NCBI GenBank assembly: GCA_947595585.1
Contig: CANQET010000001.1
Span: 1 to 64,000, forward strand
DNA: 64,000 bases
Origin: an uncultured Clostridia bacterium
GTDB taxonomy: Bacteria; Bacillota; Clostridia; Christensenellales; Borkfalkiaceae
Direction of reading: 5' to 3'
Shown here piece by piece: positions 26,858 through 35,216 of the stretch. How positions within the stretch are numbered: the stretch's first letter is position 1; each line of letters begins with the position of its first letter. A program made the translations under genes and the position numbers. The notes beneath the pieces are model-generated. The model worked only from the letters and a program-made list of their open reading frames with translations, made no database searches and was not told where the DNA came from.

Positions 26858-29302
26858 ATGAAACATCGTTACAGCATCACGGGCATGACCTGTGCGGCGT
26901 GCGCGGCGGGGATCGAGCGCACGGTGAAAAAACTCAAGGGCGTGACGTCCTGCGCCGTCTCTCTCATGGGGGAGAGCATGGAGGTGGAGTACGACGAAGC
27001 CCTTCTCGACGAGGCGAAGATCCGCTCGGCCGTGTTCTCACTCGGCTACGGCGCCTACGAGGAAGGCAAGGCGCCCAAAAAGACGCGCGGCATCCCGCTC
27101 ATCGTGCGCTTTCTCGTCTCGCTCGCCCTGCTCCTTCCGCTTATGTATCTTTCGATGGGGGAAATGCTGAAGCTCCCCGTCCCCGGGGGATGGTGGAACC
27201 ATGGCTTCCAGATCGGGCTTGCGACGGCGATCCTTGCCGTAAACCATGCCTTCTTCGTCAGTGGCGTACGTGCGGCCTGCAAGCTCGTGCCCAATATGGA
27301 TACGCTCGTCACCCTCGGCGCCGCGGCTTCGTATTTCTACAGCATCGCCGCGCTCATCGTCATGCACACGGGCGGGGAGATGATGCACCTCTTCTTCGAA
27401 TCGGCGGCGATGATCGTCACGCTCGTCACCCTCGGGAAATTCCTCGAGGAGAAGAGCAAGAAGCGCACGGGCAAGGAACTCGAGAAGCTCCGTGCTCTCG
27501 CCCCCCAAACGGTGACCGTGGAGCGGGAGGGCAGGGAATGCCGCATTCCGCTCTCCGAAGTCGAAGAGGGGGATACCGTCGTCGTCAAACAGGGGGAGAG
27601 CATCGCGGCCGACGGCACCGTGCTCGAGGGGCATGCCTTCGTCGACGCCTCCGCCGTGACGGGGGAGAGCCTGCCCGTGGAAGTGGGCACGGGAGACCGC
27701 GTCACCAGCGCCTCGCTGCTCTCCGGCGGATACTTAAAGCTCCGTGCCGAGAAGGTGGGGGAAGATACCATGCTCGCAGGTATCATCCGCATGGTGCGGG
27801 AAGCGGGGGCGAGCAAGGCGCCCATCCAAAAACTTGCCGACCGCGTCTCGGCGATCTTCGTGCCCGCCGTCGTCTGCATCGCGCTCCTTACCTTTCTCAT
27901 CTGGATCTGTATTACGCGCGATATCACCAAAGCGATCAACTTCAGCGTGAGCGTGCTCGTCATCTCCTGCCCCTGCGCGTTGGGGCTCGCGACGCCCGTT
28001 GCGATCATGGCGGCGACGGGGCGGGGGGCCTCGCTCGGCGTCCTCTATAAGAACGCGGAGGCCCTGCAGAAGATGGCAAGCGTCAAAGAAGTCTTCCTCG
28101 ATAAGACGGCGACGCTCACCGAAGGAAAGCCCAAGGTCGTCTTCTTCGAAGGGGACGATACGGCGAAGAAAATTGCATATGGGGTCGAAAAAAAGCTCAA
28201 TCATCCCCTCGCGCAGTGCATCGTGGACTACTGCGGGGAGGGCTTTACGGCCGAGGATGTTTCCTACATCCCGCGGCAGGGTGCCGTGGGGAAGGTAGGC
28301 GGGAAGACCTATTTCCTCGGCAACGAGACGCTCATGCAAATGCGGGGCGTGAAGTTCGAGGCACAGCTTGCGCAGTTTACAAAGCTCACCGAAGAGGGCA
28401 AGACGGTGCTCTTCCTCGCGGATGAAGAAAAGGTCCTCGCCATGTTCGGCCTCGCGGATACCCTGAAGGCGGATAGCCGCGCGGCGGTGGAGGAGCTTGG
28501 TGCCCTCGGGTGCGTGCCCATCATGCTCACGGGAGACAACGCCGCCGTGGCGAAGTATATCGCACGGGAGGCGGGCTTCCCCGATTGGGATATGTGCGTA
28601 TGCCCCGAACTTCTTCCCGAGGAAAAACTCGACCATGTGCGCCGCATGCGCGTACAAAATGAACAGGCGAAGCAGGAGAAGACCGCAAAGCGGGCCAATT
28701 CTTACGTCGCCATGGTGGGGGACGGCATCAACGACGCCCCCGCCTTAAAGGAAGCCGATATCGGCATTGCGATCGGGAACGGGACGGACGTCGCCATCGA
28801 GAGTGCGGACGTCGTCCTCGTCAAGGGGGACCTTGCCGCCGTGCCCGAGGCCATCCGCCTCTCCAAGCGCACGATGCGCATCATAAAACAGAACCTCTTC
28901 TGGGCGTTTTTCTACAACTGTATCGGGATCCCGCTCGCGGCAGGGGCATTTTCCACCCTCGGCGTCGTGCTCGATCCCATGATCGGCGCGGCGGCGATGA
29001 GCCTCTCTTCGCTGTTCGTGGTGACGAACGCTCTGCGGCTCACGATCGGGCAAAAGTCGAACATGGGGGCGAAAAAACAGCAAAAAGGAGGGAATACCAT
29101 GCAGCGTGTTGTAAAGATCGAAGGCATGATGTGCGAGCACTGCGCAAAGCGCGTCGAGGCGGCCCTTGCAGCCGTTTCGGGCGTCGAGAGCGTCGAAGTC
29201 AAGCTCAAGAAGAAGTCGGCCGTCGTCAAGGGTGAAGCGGATGTCGCGGCGCTCAAAGAAGCCGTGAAGGCGGCGGGGTACGAAGTCGTCGGCATCGAAT
29301 AA
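26858..29302 (+). CDS. copA: Copper-translocating P-type ATPase with N- and C-terminal HMA domains
   Basis: GMTCAAC, TGESLPVE, SCPCALGLATPVA, DKTATLTEG, MVGDGINDAPAL, C-terminal GMMCEHC. Confidence 0.93.
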   Translation: MKHRYSITGMTCAACAAGIERTVKKLKGVTSCAVSLMGESMEVEYDEALLDEAKIRSAVFSLGYGAYEEGKAPKKTRGIPLIVRFLVSLALLLPLMYLSMGEMLKLPVPGGWWNHGFQIGLATAILAVNHAFFVSGVRAACKLVPNMDTLVTLGAAASYFYSIAALIVMHTGGEMMHLFFESAAMIVTLVTLGKFLEEKSKKRTGKELEKLRALAPQTVTVEREGRECRIPLSEVEEGDTVVVKQGESIAADGTVLEGHAFVDASAVTGESLPVEVGTGDRVTSASLLSGGYLKLRAEKVGEDTMLAGIIRMVREAGASKAPIQKLADRVSAIFVPAVVCIALLTFLIWICITRDITKAINFSVSVLVISCPCALGLATPVAIMAATGRGASLGVLYKNAEALQKMASVKEVFLDKTATLTEGKPKVVFFEGDDTAKKIAYGVEKKLNHPLAQCIVDYCGEGFTAEDVSYIPRQGAVGKVGGKTYFLGNETLMQMRGVKFEAQLAQFTKLTEEGKTVLFLADEEKVLAMFGLADTLKADSRAAVEELGALGCVPIMLTGDNAAVAKYIAREAGFPDWDMCVCPELLPEEKLDHVRRMRVQNEQAKQEKTAKRANSYVAMVGDGINDAPALKEADIGIAIGNGTDVAIESADVVLVKGDLAAVPEAIRLSKRTMRIIKQNLFWAFFYNCIGIPLAAGAFSTLGVVLDPMIGAAAMSLSSLFVVTNALRLTIGQKSNMGAKKQQKGGNTMQRVVKIEGMMCEHCAKRVEAALAAVSGVESVEVKLKKKSAVVKGEADVAALKEAVKAAGYEVVGIE
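29099..29302 (+). CDS. Possible independently initiated CopZ-like copper chaperone nested in frame in copA (67 aa)
   Basis: aaaaaGGAGGgaataccATG in frame with copA; product MQRVVKIEGMMCEHCAKRVEAAL...VVGIE. Confidence 0.55.
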   Translation: MQRVVKIEGMMCEHCAKRVEAALAAVSGVESVEVKLKKKSAVVKGEADVAALKEAVKAAGYEVVGIE

Positions 29303-29398
29303 GGCATTTTCGGGAAAAAGAGCGCAGATTCGACAAAGAATGTGAATATGCGCTCGCGTACATATGCGATACTTTCATAAAAAAGGTAGGTAGCGTAT

Positions 29399-29734
29399 AT
29401 GCAAACTTTGCTGTTGGATCGCCGCACGCAGGGGCTCATCGAGGGGTACGTCCCCGAAGGCGAACTGCTCTTCTCGCTCGTGCGCTTCTTCTCCATCTTT
29501 TCCGACCCGACACGGCTTCGGATCCTATCGGCGCTCGCGATCTCGGAGATGTGCGTCACCGATATCTCCCGCGTCCTCGGCATCAACCAGACGACCGTCT
29601 CCCACCAGCTCCGCTTTCTGAAGGATGCGGGCATCGTGTGCACCGAGCGGCACGGGAAGATCATCTTCTATTCGCTCTACAACGAGATCGTGAACGACGT
29701 TCTTCTGAAGGGCGTGGAATTCCTCGGAGACTGA
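29399..29734 (+). CDS. ArsR-family transcriptional regulator
   Basis: DPTRLRILSALAISEMCVTDISRVLGINQTTVSHQLRFLKDAGIV. Confidence 0.9.
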   Translation: MQTLLLDRRTQGLIEGYVPEGELLFSLVRFFSIFSDPTRLRILSALAISEMCVTDISRVLGINQTTVSHQLRFLKDAGIVCTERHGKIIFYSLYNEIVNDVLLKGVEFLGD

Positions 29735-29763
29735 AAAAAACCGCACCATGGTGCGGTTTTTTC
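29734..29763. terminator. Bidirectional intrinsic terminator
   Basis: aaaaaaACCGCACcatgGTGCGGTttttt. Confidence 0.88.
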
Positions 29764-29776
29764 CTATCATCGAAGC

Positions 29777-30556
29777 TCATACCAAGCTCGTCTTGTTCAG
29801 TATGACATTTGAGACGGCCCCAAGCCCTGCAGCAAAAAGGAGCCCTCCGAAGACGCACAGCACGACGTTGAACGCGCCCGAATCGAGCGGCGTCATCATG
29901 GGGATCATCGTAAAGAGCAGCATTCCCGCCGCGAGCGAGCCGAGGATGGAGAGCCACAACCTTGCTTTTCCGACGGTCGCAAGCGTCAAGGCGATCGATA
30001 CAAAGACGAGCGCAAAGAACACTTTGCTTATCATGCAGGCGATAATCCCGCCCGCGCTTGCCCCGACCGCCGCAACGTCGAAGGAAAGCCCCGCGATCCC
30101 GCCGCCGATCATCGCGCCGACAAAGTACAATAGGAACATACCGACAGCCGCTACAAACAGCACAATGGTTTTGGAAAGGACGTAATCGAGCTTTTTCGAG
30201 CGCACCGTAAAGAGGTTCTTGACGTATCCGCTTTGGAAATCTTCGCCCACGAACAGGCAGACGAAGATCGCCACGAGGAAGTACAGGAGATTGATGTTGC
30301 ACATGCTCGTAAGGTCCATGCGCATAGTGCCGCCAGCCGAGCCGATCGCCTGCCAAACGTTCGTAAACGTTTCAACCGCTTCTCCCGTTTCGGGGTTTGC
30401 TCCGCCCATGAAAGAGGTCATCACGAGGATAAGAACGGGAAGCGCGAGGCTTATCCCGAGCATAATATAGACGGTGGGCATCGTAAACATCCTGCGCGCG
30501 TCTACTTTGAGCATGGTAGAAAGGCGTTGAAGGAAGCCGCCGAACTTATCTTTCAT
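29777..30556 (-). CDS. ABC-2-type transporter permease
   Basis: Multi-TM; overlaps ATPase gene by 4 nt. Confidence 0.8.
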   Translation of the reverse strand: MKDKFGGFLQRLSTMLKVDARRMFTMPTVYIMLGISLALPVLILVMTSFMGGANPETGEAVETFTNVWQAIGSAGGTMRMDLTSMCNINLLYFLVAIFVCLFVGEDFQSGYVKNLFTVRSKKLDYVLSKTIVLFVAAVGMFLLYFVGAMIGGGIAGLSFDVAAVGASAGGIIACMISKVFFALVFVSIALTLATVGKARLWLSILGSLAAGMLLFTMIPMMTPLDSGAFNVVLCVFGGLLFAAGLGAVSNVILNKTSLV

Positions 30557-31455
30557 CTTCTTTCCTCCCGCATAAGGCCGATATAATATTCTTCGAGGCC
30601 GATCTTCGCCGTGCGGATCTCGGTCACGGGAATGCCGAAATTTGCATATAGGTACCCCGCGATCTGCTCCGCTGTAGCCCCCGCGGTGCGAATTTCGCCC
30701 GTCTGCTCGTCGAGATCTGCCCGTCCGAAGGCACGCCGTAAAATTTCGGCCGTCTGCGCCATGTGCGCGGTCTTGAGGGCGACGTAGGTCGGGCAGTCGG
30801 CATCGAGCTCCGAGGCGGTCATCTCCCGAAGCATCTTGCCGCCGCGGAGAATGCCGTAGTGCGTGGCGATCTTTTCAAGTTCGCCCAAGATATGGGAGGA
30901 AATGAGAACGGTCGTGCCGCGATGCGAGAGGTCCAACAGAATTTCCCGCATGATGCGCATCCCGTCGGCGTCTAACCCGTTGATGGGCTCATCGAGCACG
31001 AGCAGCCGAGGATTTCCGAGAAGGGCAAAGGCGATGCCGATGCGCTGTTTCATGCCGAGCGAGCAGTTCTTGAATTTGTTGCCCGCCGCGCCCTCCATGC
31101 GGACGAGGCGCAAGACCCGCCGTATCTCTTCGTCCTCGTTTCCGATCCCGAGGTTGGCGGCTTGCAGTTTCATATTGTTCCAAACGGTGTAATTGGGGAA
31201 GCAACCGGGGGCTTCGATGAGAACGCCGATCTGTGCGCGAACGGTCTGCTCCCTAAAATCTTTCCCCCAAAGTTTTATCTCGCCGCCGCTCGGCTGAATA
31301 AGGCCGCAAATGAGCTTTTCGGTCGTCGATTTGCCGCTTCCGTTTTCACCGATGAAGCCGTAGATCGCGCCCTCGGGCACGGTCATGGAGAGGCCGTCCA
31401 CCGCACGTTTTTCGCCGAACGTCTTCGTCAAATTTCTGATTTCGATCGCATTCAT
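30553..31455 (-). CDS. ABC transporter ATP-binding protein (lantibiotic immunity/bacitracin-type)
   Basis: GENGSGKSTTEKLICG; LGMKQRIGIAFALLGNPRLLVLDEPINGLD. Confidence 0.92.
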   Translation of the reverse strand: MNAIEIRNLTKTFGEKRAVDGLSMTVPEGAIYGFIGENGSGKSTTEKLICGLIQPSGGEIKLWGKDFREQTVRAQIGVLIEAPGCFPNYTVWNNMKLQAANLGIGNEDEEIRRVLRLVRMEGAAGNKFKNCSLGMKQRIGIAFALLGNPRLLVLDEPINGLDADGMRIMREILLDLSHRGTTVLISSHILGELEKIATHYGILRGGKMLREMTASELDADCPTYVALKTAHMAQTAEILRRAFGRADLDEQTGEIRTAGATAEQIAGYLYANFGIPVTEIRTAKIGLEEYYIGLMREERR

Positions 31456-31467
31456 GATGCTACTTCC

Positions 31468-32286
31468 TTAATACACGTCCCTGCGGTACAAAATGACCGA
31501 ACCGAGGACGTTATAGATGATTGCCCAAACTACAGAGCAGGCAAGGCACACGAGGACGGAGAAAAAGTTTGCCGAAAGGCAGGCCTGCACCGACGAACCG
31601 TAGAGGAAGATATTGAGCGCCGCCGTATTTCCGAGAAGCGCCGCCGCACCGATGACGGGGATCCCCGTGCCGAGGACGAAGCAGAGGGCAATCGAGATGC
31701 CGAACTTCCTGCGGAAGATGATATTGATAAAGGTATAGAGGCTTGCCCAGCCGAGGCTCATGATGACCTTCCCCCAAATGGCGCAAAGAAGAGAAGCTGC
31801 GTTCACCGTAAACGGAAGTCCCGTCGCGGCCCCCGAGATCGTCCCGCCCAGAAGGTAGGTAAAGCACATACACACCATCGAGAACGCAGAGACAAGCGTT
31901 TTGCTTATCATATAGTCCTCTTTCTTGGCGTGGGTGGTAAAGAGCTGTTTGACGTATCCGCTCCGATAGTCGTGCCCGATAAAGATCGACACCATGATGC
32001 CGCCGAAGAGAAAGACCATGTTCATGTTGGCGTATTCGCCCATATCGTGAACGATATACAGCGGGCTGTCTGCGGCGATGATCTGCCAAGCGTTCGAGAA
32101 CATTCCCGCCGTTTCGCCCTCGCCCATTGCTCCCATAGATACCAGCGCGGGAATGATCGCGGCGATCGCAATGAAGATATAAAAGAGCGGCGTATGGAAC
32201 AGGCGGTAGAAGTCCACGCCGAGCATGCCCTGTAATCTTCGGAAGAAGCTCGGCTTTTCGAATTGTAAGGATAGCGTGCGTTCCAT
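31468..32286 (-). CDS. ABC-2-type transporter permease
   Basis: Multi-TM paralogue of 29777-30556; start MERTLSLQFEKPSFF. Confidence 0.8.
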   Translation of the reverse strand: MERTLSLQFEKPSFFRRLQGMLGVDFYRLFHTPLFYIFIAIAAIIPALVSMGAMGEGETAGMFSNAWQIIAADSPLYIVHDMGEYANMNMVFLFGGIMVSIFIGHDYRSGYVKQLFTTHAKKEDYMISKTLVSAFSMVCMCFTYLLGGTISGAATGLPFTVNAASLLCAIWGKVIMSLGWASLYTFINIIFRRKFGISIALCFVLGTGIPVIGAAALLGNTAALNIFLYGSSVQACLSANFFSVLVCLACSVVWAIIYNVLGSVILYRRDVY

Positions 32287-32287
32287 A

Positions 32288-33187
32288 TTACATCTCCTTT
32301 TCGCGCATGAGGGAAACATAGTATTCTTCGAGGCCTACTTTATGCGGCTTGAGCTCGCTGAAAAAAGTGCCGTTTTGCATGAGAAAAGCAGATAGGCCCC
32401 CCGTGTTTTCCACATCATAGATGCGAAGCTCGCCTTCCTCGAATTTGACGTTGTACCCGCTGCGCCACAAAAGGTCTGCCGTCGCTTGCAAATTTTGCGT
32501 CTTTAGGGAAACGTAGACCTGCGACCTTGCGTCCATTTCGGATGCCGCGATCTCCTTTATCATCTTGCCGCGGCGGAGAATGCCGTAGTGGGTGGCGATT
32601 TTTTCAAGTTCTCCGAGGATATGCGAGGAAATAAGGACGGTACAGCCGTAGTTTTTTGTAATATCCACGAGGATCTCGCGCATGAGCCGCATGCCGTCGG
32701 CATCCAACCCGTTGATGGGTTCATCGAGGATGAGAAGCGCGGGATCGCCCAAAAGCGCCATGGCAATGCCGATGCGCTGTTTCATGCCGAGCGAACACTT
32801 CTTGAAGGTGAGGCGCGCGCTATCTTCCATGCGGACGATCTTCAAAACTCTCTGAATTTCGCCGTTTCTGTCTTTTAGACCCAAATTGATGGCTTGCATC
32901 ATGAGGTTCGCGTGCACGCTCGACGAGGGGAAGCACCCCGCATTTTCGATGAGCGCACCCACCTTTGCACGGACGCCCGCGTCGGTATAGGGCCTTCCGA
33001 ACAAAGTTATCTTGCCCTTATCGGGAACGAGATGCCCGCAGATACACTTCTCCGTCGTCGATTTTCCGCTCCCGTTCTCGCCGATAAAGCCGTATATCGC
33101 GCCCTGCGGCACGGTCATATCGAGGCCGTCGAGCGCATACATTCCGCGGAAACTCTTTGTAAGATCTCTGATTTCTATCGCGTTCAT
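32288..33187 (-). CDS. ABC transporter ATP-binding protein, paralogue of 30553-31455
   Basis: GENGSGKSTTEKCICG; LGMKQRIGIAMALLGDPALLILDEPINGLD. Confidence 0.92.
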   Translation of the reverse strand: MNAIEIRDLTKSFRGMYALDGLDMTVPQGAIYGFIGENGSGKSTTEKCICGHLVPDKGKITLFGRPYTDAGVRAKVGALIENAGCFPSSSVHANLMMQAINLGLKDRNGEIQRVLKIVRMEDSARLTFKKCSLGMKQRIGIAMALLGDPALLILDEPINGLDADGMRLMREILVDITKNYGCTVLISSHILGELEKIATHYGILRRGKMIKEIAASEMDARSQVYVSLKTQNLQATADLLWRSGYNVKFEEGELRIYDVENTGGLSAFLMQNGTFFSELKPHKVGLEEYYVSLMREKEM

Positions 33188-33216
33188 AGCTTTGTCCTTG
33201 TTATTCCGAATTAAGT

Positions 33217-34317
33217 TTACAAAGTATCGAACTTCTCACCTGTCTTTGCTTCATCCGAATAGAGTTCTCTCGGTAGAATATTGGGATAGGCGTGCCATTG
33301 ACGAACGGACATTGTGCCTCTCCCGCCCGTGAGTTCCTTAACATTTCCGTCACGAGTTGTAAATTTGCCTTCCACCTTATCAAAAATAAGCGTTGCAACA
33401 GGATTGTCGGGGACGCGGAATGTTACACCCCAAGTTCTCGCATTGCCGAGATGCGCTTTTATGTCTATAACACCGTCCTCGACCTCGATTTTAATATTGT
33501 AAATAGACGGCACAAAGCCATCGAGTTCTCTTAAAAACACCCAATCTTCGTGCGTGATTGTCATTTTGCCTTCGGGGTAATGCTTTTTCGTTTCAAGGTC
33601 ATAGACGGAAAAGTCTTTCATGCCAAGTCTCATATCATACATGGAAGAATGAAGTTCATTGAAAGTGATGTATCCCCAATCTTCCCAACCACCAAGCTCT
33701 GCCGCAGAAGAATCGACCGCCACATAGCGTTCGCGCTGTCCTGTGCCTTTCACCTTGACATTCTTCCCTTGATAAGTAAATTCGCCCTCAACGTCGCCCG
33801 CCCAATTATAGCCATAGGTAATAGAATGCTGTGTCAGATAAGAAGGTTTTTCTCTGCCGTACCAAAGGGGATAACCATAAGGGCGATGCCATAGATCCGC
33901 CTTAAATTCTCCGTCGCAGGTATCGATACAAATATGCCAAGCGTGGTTTTCAAAGCATTCGACGGAATATTCTTTCCCGCAAGTCACGAAAACACTATGA
34001 TCCGTCTTTTTGATTTTGAGCGTTCCCTGTGGATTACGATAAAATTTATTTAAGCACCCGCCGGGAAAAATGCCGATTTTATAAATGGAATTTTCGAGCT
34101 GTCTTACATGACCTACGCCTTTTGCAAGACATAACGTTACAAGATCCATTTTTTCGAGTGCCAAAGACAGAATGGAACCGCCGATAGCATATAGCTCTCC
34201 GTCATCACCTTGCACATTAAACTCAAAGAGCCAATCGAGGAAACCGCTTCTGACTTCTTCTTTCACGCCGTTTCTTGCTTCATCGGAAAGAGTTACATTC
34301 GGATTTTCAATTTTCAT
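33217..34317 (-). CDS. Lipocalin/AttH-CrtC-like or DUF2804-like protein (uncertain)
   Basis: Long intact ORF, Trp/Gly-rich beta-type sequence; start at MKIENPNV after gaggag RBS. Confidence 0.5.
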   Translation of the reverse strand: MKIENPNVTLSDEARNGVKEEVRSGFLDWLFEFNVQGDDGELYAIGGSILSLALEKMDLVTLCLAKGVGHVRQLENSIYKIGIFPGGCLNKFYRNPQGTLKIKKTDHSVFVTCGKEYSVECFENHAWHICIDTCDGEFKADLWHRPYGYPLWYGREKPSYLTQHSITYGYNWAGDVEGEFTYQGKNVKVKGTGQRERYVAVDSSAAELGGWEDWGYITFNELHSSMYDMRLGMKDFSVYDLETKKHYPEGKMTITHEDWVFLRELDGFVPSIYNIKIEVEDGVIDIKAHLGNARTWGVTFRVPDNPVATLIFDKVEGKFTTRDGNVKELTGGRGTMSVRQWHAYPNILPRELYSDEAKTGEKFDTL

Positions 34318-34499
34318 AATGATTTTCTCCTCTTCCTTAATCGTATCTCTATTATACAGCGTTAGGCATTCAAAACACCACAACAGAAATCCCGAAAAGT
34401 GTTGGTTTCTGAAAAGTTTTTCGAAAAGAAACGGACGAAGCCTATTTTATCATTGTGTTTTGCGGGAGTATATGGTACAATACAAAAGAGGTGCGCATC

Positions 34500-35096
34500 A
34501 TGAACAGATCCGAAGCAAAATTCCATAACACCGCCGTGAAGATGGACGACGCACTCATTTTGCTACTCGAACATAAAGAGTTCAAGGATATATCCATTAT
34601 GGATATATGCGAAAAGGCGGGCGTCAACCGCTCCACTTTCTACGCGCATTATGAGAATTTGTACGACCTCTTAAAAGAAACACAGGAACGCGCCGTTTCG
34701 GAATTTTTCGTGTCGTTCGGTGCCTCCACCCTCGGGGCGGCAGATTTTTCCAAAATGACGGCTGATGAACTTATTTTCATTACGCCGCAATACCTTGTGC
34801 CGTATCTTACGTTTATCAAGAAGAACAGACGGCTATACGAGGTCTACAACAATTCGGGCGCGTTTCAGATCGGGGAGATGGATAAACAGCTCATTGAAAA
34901 CATCTTTGTCCCGATCTATGCGAAAAACGGTGTGACGGATAAAAAGATCGTCGAATATATGTCCCGCTACTTCATCAGCGGCGTCACCGCAATTACGATG
35001 GAATGGATGAAACGGGGGTGTGAAGACGATATCCTGTTCATCTGCGAAGTCATCTCCGTTTGCGTCCGTCCCTCGATGCGGGCGGCGGGGCTGTAA
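34500..35096 (+). CDS. TetR-family transcriptional regulator
   Basis: FKDISIMDICEKAGVNRSTFYAHYENLYDLLKE. Confidence 0.9.
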   Translation: MNRSEAKFHNTAVKMDDALILLLEHKEFKDISIMDICEKAGVNRSTFYAHYENLYDLLKETQERAVSEFFVSFGASTLGAADFSKMTADELIFITPQYLVPYLTFIKKNRRLYEVYNNSGAFQIGEMDKQLIENIFVPIYAKNGVTDKKIVEYMSRYFISGVTAITMEWMKRGCEDDILFICEVISVCVRPSMRAAGL

Positions 35097-35145
35097 AATA
35101 CGCGCCGCGGGCGATCCTTCGCCCGCGGCGCGCGGTTTATTATAC

Positions 35146-35213
35146 AAACAAGGGGGGGACCTATTTCATAAAACAGGCAGGACCTATTTCATAAATCAGG
35201 GGGACCTGTATCG
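35146..35213. repeat. Short direct repeats GGACCTATTTCATAAAnCAGG
   Basis: gggggacctatttcataaaacaggca / ggacctatttcataaatcaggg / ggacctgtatcg. Confidence 0.75.
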
Positions 35214-35216
35214 ATT

